A stretch of DNA of 64,000 bases. Origin: Entophlyctis helioformis. Its lineage: Eukaryota; Chytridiomycota; Chytridiomycetes; Chytridiales; Chytriomycetaceae. Both the position numbers and the translations under genes were made by a program. A model generated the notes under the pieces. That model was not told the DNA's origin and did not search any database. It worked only from the letters and a program-made list of their open reading frames with translations. Shown piece by piece: positions 34,601-46,307 of this stretch (positions are counted from its first letter, which is position 1; every line of letters begins with the position of its first letter). The stretch spans positions 62,001 to 126,000 of the forward strand of contig JAHLKH010000061.1 of the NCBI GenBank assembly GCA_025526915.1, written 5' to 3'.

Positions 34601-37076
34601 CCGATTCTTCGGCGATGCCCGTGTCAAGCGACTCTGTCGATACGCCGAGCATCTTGAACGCTTTCGGGATGGTTGATCCGCGTTTGTGCAGACCGATCGC
34701 CTCAGTGTCAAAGATGCTGTCCGCGTCGTCGTCATCATCATTGTCGAGGTGCGGCAGCGGAAGCGTGGATGCTGAGCGCTGTATGGACGAGTACATCAGG
34801 CTGGCGGTGACCGTGCCAGCGGACGCAAGCGAGCCGGAAGGCGAATCGGGACGCGGGATGATATCAGAGGGCATGAGCACGGCTGACGACGGCCGCGCGT
34901 AGGGATGGGCCGGCATTCCCGCCATCTGTGGCGTAGATTGCTGCACGGTGAGCGCAGGGAGTCCGCGCAGATTGACAGGCGGTGGAGCAGGGCCACCGGG
35001 CGGCAGCGGGAACGGTATGCCCATGGGAAACTGCATGTTGTTGGGATCGTGATACTGTGCAGTGAGGTTGGACGACGATGTGCCGAGAAACGTGCCGGCT
35101 AACGGCGGACGGTCGGATGGCATGCTGTTGAGTGATGATGATGAGGGTGCGGGCGGCAGTCCCATCACTGGTGGCGGTGGCAACCGCCCTGGCCCTGATC
35201 GGTCAAGCGACGGCGACAAAGGCGACGAATGCGACGGCTGGTACTGCTGCAGCCGTTGCATGGACGGTGTTGTGCCCAGCGGCGACGATGACGCGCGTTT
35301 CTGCTGCTGTTGCTGCTGTTGCTGCATTTGCGGACCTTGCTGTGGCACTCCATACCAGCTACCACGGGATGAGCTACCGCCACCACCCTGACCACTCTGG
35401 GCGGGGCGGCCGGCAAGTATCGCGGCAGGGATGCCCATGATCTCTGCATTTGCAAGTGTAGCCGCCGGCATGCTTTTGTTTGTCTCAATGCCGCCGCTTC
35501 CGCCACCAACACCCCCGCGGTGATTGCGCACCGTCTCCGCGTCCACGCCAAGCACCTTGAGCGCCTTGCCGCGTGTGTCCATGTCGAGCACGTCTATAGG
35601 GTCCATGTTCGTCATGGACACTCTGTATGGTGAATTCCCACCGCTACCGATGCTTCCACTGCGGCCGGCACTTGAAGGTGCGGAAGTCGCGTCTGCAGAC
35701 TCGACCATGCCTGCAAGCCGCAGGGCTTTGAGTGCAGCAGCCGCGCCAGGAGACACTGCCACAGACGGCGGCCGTTGCGGGGTGTTGGACGCGGCGCCTG
35801 TGAACGGATCGATGTCGGAGCGGAAGAACAGCATGGGCTCCGACGTGCTGCTTCTGGACAACCGCCACGAGTTTGCGGCAGCTTTGACTTGCTGCAAGTG
35901 CGGCGACTGTACAGTGGGGGCGTGCTGCTGCGGTTGCTGTTGAAGCTGCTGTTGCTGTGGTGAGATTGCTGCTGCGATGGGAGGCTGCTGCTGCTGCTGC
36001 GAGGATGGCTCTTCGGGGATAAAGGAGAGATCGGGCGAGGACAGCGTGAACGGCAGACCGCCGCCGTCAACGCCGAGCACTTTGTGCATCTTGGAGACGC
36101 GCTTGGGCACGGATCGGTTGCTTTGGACGGGCGAAGTCAGGCCGGCCGGTGTGGCAGCGCCAAGGAAGCTGCTGCGCCACGAGGCAGATGCGGGTGACAC
36201 CGAGCTGGCAGAGTTTGGCGGCGACTTCCATGCCGCGCTGGGTTGCGATGCAGCAGAGGCCGACGCCGGCCCTGTGGGTTTGACCGTGAGCGAGACAAGA
36301 GGCTCGGGCACGTACTCGAGCTCGTCTTCAAACTCGGCGTAGAGGTGCCGGTACTTGTCGCTGTTCTCCTGCTGCATGCGCACATGCTGCGGCAGCTCGG
36401 CGTCCAGTTGGCTCTGAGCAGCCTGCTGTGCGGCCAGTTGCAGCGCTTGGTTGGAGATGGATCGCTGCAGGTTGACGTACTGCTGCTGCTCCTGGGCTGT
36501 ACCGGGCGGCGGTTTCTGGATCGCCAGACCTGCAGGTGCGGTGCGTCAGCATTGACCCGATTGGCTGTGGATTTCCATGGTGCACACAGCCGAGGTGGCC
36601 GCAGCACGCCACACAAGCAGGCACCGCGACTGAATGTGCGTGCTGGCGGCTCGTGCTGCCGGGGGCCACCGCACCCAGTCCGTGCACCAGCGCCATGCAA
36701 AAGGCAGGCAGGCCGGCAGACAGGCAGGCAGACAGGCGGGGGCGGCAGACAGGCAATGCATGCACTGGCGGCACTTGCCTGGATGCACAAACAGAGCAGT
36801 TGGTGCGCTGCTGGCAGGCATCTGTTGCTGCTGTTGCTGTTGTTGGAGCTGTTGCTGTTGGAGCTGCTGCTGCTGATGCTGCTGTAGGAGCTGGAGATCG
36901 ATGGCTTGCGACGATAAGCGATTGGCGGGTGGTGCGCCAGGCACACTGCTGATGGACGATCGTCGTGCAGGGATGTATGGCACCTGGCCCCCCAGTCCCT
37001 GGCCTTGCCGCTGGCCTTGCTCCTGTGTCGATTCGTGCTCCATGATTGGGAACGAATCAGCCAAGCCGAATTTCAT
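31684..37076 (-). CDS. PH-domain protein with seven K-x-LGV[DE] repeats and Ser-rich tail
   Basis: Two exons (37076-36779 and 36529-31684) are joined by a GC-AG intron (donor GCAAGT). Exon 2 needs one missing base between about 32460 and 32420, after which its length is a multiple of three, giving about 1,714 residues. The N-terminus is Gln-rich. Seven short repeats (KVLGVD, KVLGVD, KMLGVS, KMLGFK, KLLGVE, RILGVD, KLLGVD) are scattered between 36.1 and 33.9 kb, each preceded by S/G/P/M-K-A or a close variant. A PH domain follows (33.6-33.15 kb: LLSGYLTKLSRGMFSVKAKRFYIL to VIVWLRAFKNVL), predicted to bind phosphoinositides or a protein partner at membranes. The Ser/Arg-rich C-terminus (from 32.37 kb) is the part duplicated at 57.24-57.9 kb. 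Unknown specific function; likely a membrane-associated signalling or polarity scaffold (inference). Confidence 0.75.
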
Positions 37077-37094
37077 TCAAAGACGCCGTGATTT

Positions 37095-37685
37095 TTAAAG
37101 CATCGCTGCGGCAATCCCGGCGGCTACCAGCGCCAATCCCAGCCACAGGCACAGCGAACCGTGCGCACCGTGCGCACCGAGCCGCACGCCCGCGTTGGAC
37201 GGCCCCCACACATCAGGCCACGGCGCCACGCTCACAGGATTCACAACCTTGAACCCGGCGCTCACGCCCGGCAGCGCATCGCCATCGCTCACACAGACGT
37301 CCTTGTTGTCGCGTGTCTTGGCATCGCCCACAAGCCGAGCCTTGTACTCGCCGTCACCGAGCCGCGGCACGACAATCTCGATGCTGCGTGTGGTGTCCGA
37401 CGCCGCCACGTCTGCCACGCGGATGTCAAAGACAGGGTTGGCGGCCGGCTGCCGCTGGAGGTGTATCGAGATGGACCGCGGGAATGTCTTGACTTGCGGG
37501 GTGAACGCGTAGGTGAGGCGGGTGGGCGTGCCAACGACCCAGATGGTGGACGAGTTGGGCAGGGAGAGGACGAATGTGCCAAACGAGGTGGCGGGTTTGC
37601 ACGGCTGTGGGGACGGAGACGGTTGCTGCGCGGTTGTGGCCGCTGTGAGCAACAAGAGGGCGAGGGTGACTAGTGTGGACAGCAT
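37095..37685 (-). CDS. Secreted Kre9/KNH-like GPI-anchored protein
   Basis: A single exon of 196 residues starts at the ATG 37685. It has an N-terminal signal peptide (MLSTLVTLALLLLTAATTAQ), then a beta-rich domain with the pattern of the fungal Kre9/Knh1-like or Ser-Thr-rich GPI family (TIWVVGTPTRLTYAFTP ... DGEYKARLVGD). A C-terminal hydrophobic segment (LWLGLALVAAGIAAAML) with no cytosolic tail follows, as in a GPI-anchor signal. Family members are cell-wall or surface proteins linked to beta-1,6-glucan assembly, though function here is not certain. Three cysteines are visible in the whole protein. It lies 19 bp downstream of the LGVD-repeat gene start on the same strand. Confidence 0.7.
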   Translation of the reverse strand: MLSTLVTLALLLLTAATTAQQPSPSPQPCKPATSFGTFVLSLPNSSTIWVVGTPTRLTYAFTPQVKTFPRSISIHLQRQPAANPVFDIRVADVAASDTTRSIEIVVPRLGDGEYKARLVGDAKTRDNKDVCVSDGDALPGVSAGFKVVNPVSVAPWPDVWGPSNAGVRLGAHGAHGSLCLWLGLALVAAGIAAAML

Positions 37686-38002
37686 GGTGCAGCAGGGGCG
37701 GTCGTGCACGCAGACCATCTATATATGCAGAGAGACGGCCGCGGGAAACGGGTCGCATAAGGAAAGCATCAGCAAAAGGAGCTGTCGTGTGTCAAAAATT
37801 CATTGGAAGCCAGGAGAAATGAGAGTGTCCATCTAGATGACTGAGAGAGTGGAAAGGTGTGGTGAGAGGGACTGTATCGGAAGAGAGTCGCACTATACAA
37901 AAACGGATCGAGCGTGGACAGGTATAAGGGAGGGGCCGCGTGCCAGAGTGTGCATGCGCCAAGAAACGCCACACACCGCCGGCCAGACGTCGAGAGTCGG
38001 GC

Positions 38003-41000
38003 TCACGCGGGATAGATGCCCACGTCCTTGACGCCACCGCGCCGCATCTTCTCCTGCATCTTGGACTCCTCCATGACAATGTCTGCATCGCTGGGCCGCA
38101 GCATGCCGCGGAAATAGATGCCGAGGATGTCGGGCACGTTACAAAGGGCTGGCATCAGCAGACACAGCAGGTAGTACGCCGGCAGCGCATGCGTGATGGC
38201 CGCCGTGTTGTAGTCCGTGTAGATGATCTCCGTGAGAATCACGAGCCCAAACATGATGGCAATGTTGAACGCCATCGATGCAATCAGGGACAGCCAGATG
38301 GGCCACACCCAGTGGCGCGTCATCACAACCATCTTGAAGAGCACCGAGATGAGCAGCGGCGTCGAGAACAGGTAGCACTGCACCCAGTAGCCCGTCGAGC
38401 GGCCCGCTGTGTCGACTGCGCCTTCAAAGTTGGTCAAATATGCCGACCCAAAGATGAAGACCGAGTGCAGGATCGCTGTTGTGAACCACGACGAGATCTT
38501 GTATGCGTTCCAGTAGAGGCCGTCGCGCACTTCGTTGTACAGCTGCGGATACCGCTCGATCTGCTCGTCATGCACATCGCGCTCGTAGATGGCGTACGCG
38601 AGGGGCGGGAAAGACGTGAACATGACGTTGAACGCAATAAAGAAGATTTCCTCAAACACAGTCTGCAGGAGCAACCAGCCCGATACAAGATGCAGTCGCG
38701 AGGTGTCAGCAACGGTTGCGTCAGGCAGCCAAACAACGGCACAAGGGACGTACCTGGCCCGACCATGCGTTAAAGAACCCAAACCACCACTGGACCGTGA
38801 TAAACGCCAGGTTCTTGTAAAACGAAAAGAAGATGAGGTTGCACATGCGCAGGTAGTTGAACCGTCCGTGCACCGACAGCAACCGCTCAAGGAACCGGAA
38901 CTCGCCAAACGCAAAATCGGCTGCCCGCACGGCCTGCGTGCCCTCCTTGCCCATGATGCCCACGCCCACGTGCGCCTCCTGGATCATCGAAACGTCGTTG
39001 GCGCCGTCGCCAATAGCGAGTGTGACCGCCGACCGCAGCGACGAGCGCACTAACCGCACCACAAGCGCCTTTTGCAAGGGAGTGACACGCGTGCAGATGA
39101 CCGAGTGGCAGCGCGTGCCGATCTGCAGAAACTTTTGCTTCTGCGGGCCGTTGATAGCGTGGTTGAGCACGTCGCCATTGACAACGAGCGCGTAGATGCG
39201 GTTGGGGGCCTCGGCCATCTCGGCAAGGTACCGGTCCATCTCGCGGTCGCAGTCTGCGGGGTTGGTCGAGGCGAGAATCATGAGACGCATGTCCGTCGTG
39301 ATGAGCCGCGACGACATGCCAATGTTGATGGCGGTTTCCTGCTTGTCGCCTGTGAGCAGCCACAGCTTGATGCCGGCCTTGAGCAGGTACTCGATCGTCT
39401 CGGGAACACGGTCTTGCAGCCGGTCTTCGATGGCGTGCATCCAATCAGAGTCAGCTCGCACTCGACAAGCTGCGCTGCTTCGTCCAGCCGGCCCTCTCGG
39501 TTTTCGAGTGTCTGCTCGGCCTCCTCATACTGCACGCGGAACGTCTCATACTCCTCATTCGAGAGGGTGCGGTAGCCAATGACAAGCGTGCGGAGACCCT
39601 GATTGGAGAACTCGACGAGGGAGTCATTGGCCTTTGCGATGATGGACGCGTCGTTGAGCTTGGGGTCGGCAGAGAGACGGGCCATGATGATGTTGTCAGC
39701 GCCTTTGCAGTAAAGACGGATGCCCTCTGGAGTGCGGATGATGACCGACATGCGCTTGCGGGTGGATGTGAACTCGATCACGTTGAGGATCTCAAGTTTT
39801 CGAGCGTGCCAAAAACCTCGACGCCCATGTTGGCCTTTGTGCGAGTGAGCAGCTTGACGCCGTTCTGGCGGGCGGCCACGAGTAGGGCCGTCTCGTCGGG
39901 CGACTGGCTCTCGTAGATCATCTCACCGGTGCGCTCGTCGATGGAGGGGATGACACCGTGGCAGAGACCCAGAGCCAGCAAAAGCATGGCCATGTAGTCG
40001 CGGTCCTTTTGCGGTATGGAGTTGTCGCGGATGGCGCGGAGGAGAGCGCCAGACTGCTCCATCTCGTTCAAGACGTGATTTCGGCAGAACCACTGGGCCA
40101 TGCGCATCGAGTTTTGCGTGAGGGTGCCGGTCTTGTCGGAAAAGATGTACTCGATGCAGCCAAGGTCCTCATTGAGGTTGCTGTTGTTTGTACGCATGGG
40201 GACGCGCGTGACGGTGCCGTCGTTCTCGGTGCGCTCGTAGGTCATGCCCTTGTCCCAGGCCATGTTCACAGCCTGCGCGAGACGGGTCATCTCGAGCGTG
40301 ACAAAGAGCGAGATGGGGATGACATAGGTGTAGAGCGAGAAGAAGGAGATGACGGTCGAGAGGGCGTGGATGGTTGTGCTCGTGGAGCGCGGGCCCAGGT
40401 ACCACTCAGCAGCGTAGTCGGCCGGGTTCGTGAGCTTGCGCGAGTACTCCTTGTTGAGGGCCCAGTTGTAGTGCCAGTACTCGAACACGACAGACGTGAC
40501 CAGCAGGAAGGCGTTGTAGACAAAGGCCATGACGACGAGCCAGTTGAGGCGCGCCTCGAGGGTGGACGACTTGAGGCCGCCCTGCTTGAGGTTTTTGATG
40601 ATCTTGGTGTTCTTGCCCGTGTAGATGACGAGCGCGTAGGCAAACTCGGTGTTGCGCAGCACGGCGCCGCGCAGGAACAGGTTGTTCATGCTGAGCGGGA
40701 TGAGCTTCTCCTTGGTGGGCAGCAGGTCCGAGCGCACGTGCACGCGGCCCTCGAACGACAGCAGGTTCTCGTTGGGATACTCGCACTGCACGACGCCCGT
40801 CAGCGTCGCGATCTGCTCAATGGTCGTCAGCCGCGCCAGGTCGGTGGTGGCCGAGCGGCGCTTGAGGTTGGTCTCGCCGTCCAGCTCGGCGGTCTCGATG
40901 AAGCACGTGCCGTCCTCGTACGACGACGACAGGATCATGGCGTCGACGGGGAACTTTTCGCCCTTTGTCACGTACAGCACGTCGCCCGGCTGGATGTCCA

Positions 41001-43894
41001 TGCTGAGGATCTCGATGGACGCGCCGCTGCGGATGACGCGGACCTTGACGTTGTTTGCGGCCGAGTCTGCGCGGTAGCGGTTCTGTGCGGCGGGCAGCAG
41101 CAGCAGGCGGGGGTTGCGTGAGGCGGCACGTGAGACAGCAGCGTCAGTGCGGGTCCAGTGGCACGAGACAATAGCCGAGGAATGGCAATCGGCAAGCGGC
41201 AAGAGACAATGCCACAAGAGAACTCACATAGTCTTCGATGGCGTCCTTGGCAGCCGAAAAGGCGAGCACAATCAGCAGCGGCGACACCTGCGATAAGGGC
41301 GACAGACTCGAGTAGCCGCTGATGACCGAGAGAGCGCCGAGCAGAAAGTAGATGTTGTAGAAGCGACGGAACTGCAGGGCGGGTGGTCAGTCGGGGATCG
41401 CTGTGCGTCACTGCGAGTGCATCACAGCAAGTGCACTACAGCAAGTGCATTACAGCGAGTGCATTACAGCAAGTGCATAACAGCACTGCGCTGCATCGAC
41501 TGTGGTAGGGGCAGGAGAGAACGCACCTGGAACGCCAGATTGAGCGGCAGAAACGTCAGCAGAGTGTACTTGGTCGTGCGGATATAGTTGGTGCGGGCGT
41601 CCTTCTTGACGACGGCTGGGAACGGCACCTCGTACGGCGGCCGCGAGATGGCCACCTTGGTGGCTGCGCGCTGCAGCGACTGTCTGCGCTGGATGTAGCG
41701 GGACGTTGCATTGCTCTCGAGCGACGAGCCGCCGATGCGGTTGTCGTTGCCGTTGCCGTTGATGTTGCTGGTGACGTTGCTGGGGGCGGCGCCGCCTCGT
41801 GGTGTCGAGGGAGAATCTGGCGGCCGTGAATCGCTCGAGCCGTTCCCGCGGGACGAAAGCCCGCGGCCGGCCGCTGTGGCAATGAGGGCCGCTGCGATGC
41901 CGCGATGCTGCCAGCCCAAGGCCAAGGCCAACACCGCCAGAGCCAGAGCCCGAGACGCCCGACGAAGACGGGGCAGGGGCAGGGGAGCCAGAGCCGCCCG
42001 TCTCGCCCAGCAGCGGGTGGTGCGGCTGTGGGGTCAAGGGCGACTCTTGGTGGTACTGGGTGTGTGGCGGCTGGTTGTGCCGCAATGGTTGCAGCTCATA
42101 GTCGTGCTGGTGCGAGTGGTGCTGCGTGCCGTCCAGCGACGAGGGGGCCTCGCTGAGCGACGACGCCGGCTGCAGATGCTGCGGGGTGTGGGACATGGGG
42201 GAGGGTGCTGCTGTGAGTGCGGGATGTGCAGTGGTCTGTATGTGCTGCTGCGACTGCGGCTGCTGTTGGAGGCCGAGGCCGTCTATGTTTGCAAGCGGAA
42301 GCGCCGACGTGGCAACAATTCGAGGCGCCTGGCCGAGGTGACCTTGAACGGGCACTGAAAGCGGGTCTGCGGGGCGGCCGGCGGGGGGAGCAGTGGCTGC
42401 CGATGCGGCGGGAGCGTCTGCGTCAGCGGAGCCTGGGGGCAGATGCGCGGGGGACAGCGGAGACACGGCGTCGACGGCGTCTGCAAACGGATTGTCTGGA
42501 GCAAGCCGGGAGGGTGTCTGCGGGGCGTGCGGGTGCAGGTCAGGGACAACAGACGAGGGCCGCGGGTTGCTGCCGTGGTGGGGAGCGTGGGAGCGGTGCG
42601 AGTGCTGGGCGGACGAGGGGCGGGACACGCTGTCTGGCTCGTCGGTGTCCGAGTCGCCGCGAGGGTGGTGCTGGTGCTGGTGGTGCTGGTGGTGGAAGGT
42701 CTGCGGCTGCCCTTTGTGTTGCTGCTGCCGCCTCTGCTGCTGGTTGCCGTCGGCAGGTGCTGCTTGTGGTTGGTTGTGGTTGGTTGGTTGAGACAACGCA
42801 AGAACACAAATCGAGCGTCGCCAGCGTCGGCCAGTCGGGCAATGCACACACGCACGCACGCACGCGTCAATGGTTGGCCGAGGGGCGTGCCAATTCAGAT
42901 CATCCGCAGACACGCGCGAGTAATGTTGGAGAATCCGCATGCGAATCCACAGGAGAATCCACAGGAGAATCCGCATGCGAATCCGCAGACGCAGAGGGAC
43001 GGCAAACGGGCGTGAGTGGCCACGAGCAGTGCGAGACATGAACGCATCGGACACCTACAGGCTGCTTGCTCGCTTGCTGCGCTGAGCGCAAACACGCTGC
43101 CGGCCGCCGCCGCCGCCGCCGCAGACCGCTGTCTGTCCCCACTGCCTCCTCGGCTCGCTGCATCTCCACTCGCGGCCCCACTCGCAGTCCCGCTCCAGCC
43201 CGCGTTCTCGTGGTAATTCCCGCCATCACCTGCCTCGGCATGTCCGTGAGATCCGCGACTCTTGCCAGCAGCACCCGCGACCGTCTGCTGGTGCGAATTC
43301 GAGCTCGAATGCGATGGCTGTTGTGGTGGTGGTGGTGTTGGCGTATCGCTCCGCGACGGAATCGCCTGGAATGGATGCTGCACATGAGCCATGCTGCCGC
43401 TGCCGCTTGCCCCGCTGGCGCTCTTCAGACCGCCGCCGCCTCCACCCAGTGGCAGAAACCCGCTTGTATGCATCTGCCCCGTGGCCAAACCTGTTCCGCT
43501 GCCCAGCGACGTATGCGAGCCTGACGTTATGGACGCTGCCGTTTGGCCGTGCTGGCCGACTCCAGATACAGCGGATATCGATGCTGAGGCTGCAGACGGA
43601 ATCGGCGGCAGGCGGGTGGCCATGGACGGCCGGTGATGCAGCACCTGCGACAACGGCGCGGCCGAGCTCGGTGCTGAAGATGCTGGCCCCGTCCATCATG
43701 GCATTGGCCGTCGTTGTCGTTGTAGGTCGTTCGCGCAGCGGCATCACGGCCGAAAGCGACTCGTCGTCCGCGCCGTCTCTGGCACTGAGGCCGCCGTCGA
43801 CACCGGTGCCAGTACCGCTGCTGGCGCTTTTACCAGTATCTTGTTGCAGATGCTGGTCCATATCGGCCGGCCCTCGCTCGCTGTCCTTTGACAT
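38003..43894 (-). CDS. P4-ATPase phospholipid flippase
   Basis: Five exons: 43894-43059, 42759-41527, 41371-41228, 41082-38754 and 38662-38003. P4-ATPases flip aminophospholipids to the cytosolic leaflet of Golgi, endosome or plasma membranes, usually with a CDC50 partner. Landmarks are YIRTTKYTLLTFLPLNLAFQ before M1, AELDGETNLKRR, the P4-type M4 (YVIPISLFVTLEM), FSDKTGTLTQN, KGADNIIMARL, GDGANDVSMIQEAHVGVGI and ten or so hydrophobic helices. The 650-residue N-terminal region is Gln/His/Ser/Pro-rich low complexity and much longer than usual. Frame breaks occur at about 39786 and 39436 (one base missing each, restoring LEILNVIEF and IGCTAIEDRLQ) and at about 43690 and 41915 (one base extra each, both in low-complexity sequence). 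Exon lengths agree with these corrections. A start at 43622 (MATRLPP) is also possible. Confidence 0.85.
42938..42990. repeat. Short tandem repeat in flippase intron 1
   Basis: Repeats of about 12 bp built from GAATCC[AG]CA[GT]GA and GAATCCGCATGC units lie within the 299-bp intron 43058-42760. They look like a small minisatellite with two alternating unit types. Confidence 0.75.
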
Positions 43895-44062
43895 CAAGAT
43901 GGTGGGAAGCGCGAAATTGCCCCTCAGATTCGCTCTTGTGTCTGTCTGTGGCTCGAACAGCCGAGACTTTTGGACTTGTCATTACCGAGACTGTGTTTAT
44001 TCCTCTTGTCCGGCTGGGCATCTCATCATGCATCCCTCAACAGCAGCGAGAACGGCTTCAGA

Positions 44063-45315
44063 TCAGAACTCGTCCATGTCGTCTTCGGCAAACGGATCGA
44101 TCTCTGGGTAGTCGCCCACTTGCAGCTTGTTGGGCCGCAGAAACGCGCCGCTGCCCGCCTTGGCATCAAAGTACTTTTTGCCTTGCACGCTATGAGCAGC
44201 AGCCGCAAACCACCGATCAGCCAGTCAGTCCATGCCCGAGGCAAGGGCAAAGCGACAGCAGCATGAGTTGAACGTACGTTCCGTTGTGCTTGCCCACTGG
44301 CTCGTCGTACTCGACACCGACCCAGAATCCGGGCTTGAAGTCAACCTTGCCTATCACCATCCATCAATCAGCCCATCAATCAGCCAAGATTAGCCTCGCA
44401 ATCCGTCCCAGCCGCACTTGCACCAAACGCAACAGAGCATCCAGAACCATGCATGACGCACCAACAAAGCGCACAGTGCCGCGCTTCTCAAGCTCGCCAT
44501 CGGCTGCAGCAACCAGGCACCGGCTGCCGACCGCGATGCCTGCTGCCTCTGCCTCAAACTCGTTCTCGCGCTCAGCCACTTCCTGCGATGCCGAGTCAGA
44601 GAACCTGCCCATCTTGTGTCGGCGCTTGAATGCGCGCACAGAGTCTGCAAGCACACACGGTTCGATCATGTCAGCCAGAGGCCAGATCCGGACGTATCCA
44701 GACACGCTGTCGAGAATAGAATGCATCAATGCGCCACCACCTGCCTTGGCGCTTGTCGTAGTCGTCTTCGGTCATCTCAAGCTTCTCGACCTTGGTCGTG
44801 TCAAAGTAGTCGTTGACCTTGAACGGGCTGCTGTTGACGACCTGCATCGCTTGTCAGCCGGTCTGAATGCCGGCATGTCCGCTGGATGGTGGTGTCCAGC
44901 AAGCGAGCCACCCAAAAACTCACATGCAGACGCATGTAGTCGGCGACCGGATAGAACCCAGCATCTTGGTCTCGTCGTCGAGCGAGGATACCAGCTGGTC
45001 GTCCTTGGCCAGCAGCTGCAGCTTCATGGTCGATGCCGGCACTCCCGTGATGGGCTCCAGCCGCTCCTGCGGTGTGGTGTGTATGTCCAGCCAGCCAGGG
45101 TCAGCTTCGATGCGGCCGAGATGGTTCTGGAGTGCAGCGCAGCAGCAGATGCAGACGGTGCTTGCCTTGACCGTCGCAATGGTCATGGACTTTTCCAGAC
45201 GCCGCTCGGATGAGGTGTGTGCGCTTGTCACAAACAGCGTGACGACGGGCGACAGACCCAGGCTGACCACCGTGGGGCCAGTCGCTGTCTCGGAGCTCGT
45301 TGTTTCCATCAGCAT
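44063..45315 (-). CDS. Tubulin-binding cofactor B (CAP-Gly)
   Basis: Six exons: 45315-45166, 45066-44924, 44841-44745, 44644-44462, 44350-44278 and 44189-44063. Cofactor B binds alpha-tubulin in the tubulin folding/degradation pathway with TBCE. The N-terminus ([22 protein letters not shown]) and the part up to [11 protein letters not shown] form the ubiquitin-like domain. A coiled-coil linker ([14 protein letters not shown]) leads to a CAP-Gly domain with [20 protein letters not shown] and [15 protein letters not shown], and the acidic C-terminus ends DMDEF, close to the EExxDEF-type tubulin-like tails. Two introns have GC donors: 45165-45067, which is 99 bp with no stop, so retention keeps the frame, and 44744-44645. 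Two others end in TAG. One base is missing near 44957 in a G-run before FYPVADY. It is divergent from the DUF2423 gene with 107 bp between starts. Confidence 0.88.
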
Positions 45316-45422
45316 GCTTGGGTTGATGATGGCGTAACGTGGCAATGTTTGAACAATTTTTTTTTTTGAAGCTGGCTGGGTTGGCTCCAAAGCCGACAAC
45401 AACCACACACACACACACCAAT
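45316..45422. promoter_or_regulatory. Compact bidirectional promoter (cofactor B / DUF2423 gene)
   Basis: Only 107 bp separates the divergent start codons, so this interval must contain both promoters. It holds a T-run (about 45358-45366) and a (CA)n tract just before the plus-strand ATG. No TATA box is visible. Confidence 0.5.
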
Positions 45423-46103
45423 ATGGCCAAGGGTCTTCGTTCCAAGAGCCAGCGCAAGGCCAAGGCCGTCAGAAGAGAAATGGTCAGTGTCTGGTGGCGT
45501 GAATGCCTGTGCGGCCGGCCCGTCGTTTGGATAAATGGGCGAATGACCAGGAGCAGCCGATGAGCGCCAGAGCAAGCTTGGCATTTCTGGAGCATTGGAT
45601 GCATCCACGAGCAGCCGGCCAGTCTCGAGTGCACAACGGCTGGCTGGTTGGCTGGCTGGTTGGCTGGCTGGCAGAAAGAAGGGCGTGTGGACTGAGCAGA
45701 GCCGAGGAGAACAGTGGCTGACGAATGCCATGCACAGATCCATGGACCGGTTGAGGACCAGCGTGTGATCCGACTCGCCGCCAAGCTCGCCGAGACAGCA
45801 GCCAAGCCCGTCGAAACGACCATGGCCGTCGACTCCGCGTCCGGCGAGACCCGCAGCCGCTCGCGCAGCCGCGCCAGAGCCGAGTCTGCTGCCACGATCG
45901 CGGCGTCGTCCACGTCCAACTTTACAGCAACAGCCATGGACGTTGAGGACGACGCCAGCAAAGGCGAGGCCAAGGAGAAGGAGGCAAAGAGCGATGCGCC
46001 GCTGACCAAGGACCAGAAGGACCGGTTGTTCATGTCGCGCCGTGGATACCGCAAGAAGAAGATTGCAGCCGCTCGCTCGCGGTCGGCGTCCAAGAAGCGA
46101 TGA
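45423..46103 (+). CDS. DUF2423 / LLP-like small basic nucleolar-type protein
   Basis: Two exons (45423-45482 and 45738-46103) encode 141 residues. The N-terminus MAKGLRSKSQRKAKAVRRE matches the conserved opening of the DUF2423/LLP family, and the following RVIRLAAKLAE fits the continuation of that domain across the intron. The middle is Ser/Arg-rich, then acidic (MDVEDDASKGEAKEKEAK). The C-terminus is very basic (RRGYRKKKIAAARSRSASKKR), consistent with nuclear or nucleolar localisation and RNA binding. Family members are associated with ribosome biogenesis in yeast and chromatin or nucleolus in animals; the exact role is unclear. The donor is GTCAGT, weaker than the usual GTGAGT, and the 255-bp intron contains a (GGCTGGTT)n-like tract near 45640-45672. 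Confidence 0.75.
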
Positions 46104-46307
46104 AGCGCTGAAGGGAAGGCAATCGTCTGCAGAATGAAGGTCGCAGTTGGCATGGCGAAGAATGGATGGGCTGGACTGGGCTGGACTGGATCACAGCGCT
46201 CCCAAAGGTGCCCGTGTGTGGCATGGGCGTGCCGCGATGGAGATCAGCCGTTGGGCAACATCGGAAGCGAGCGAATATTTCGTCACCTTCACCTCGTATC
46301 CCACAAC

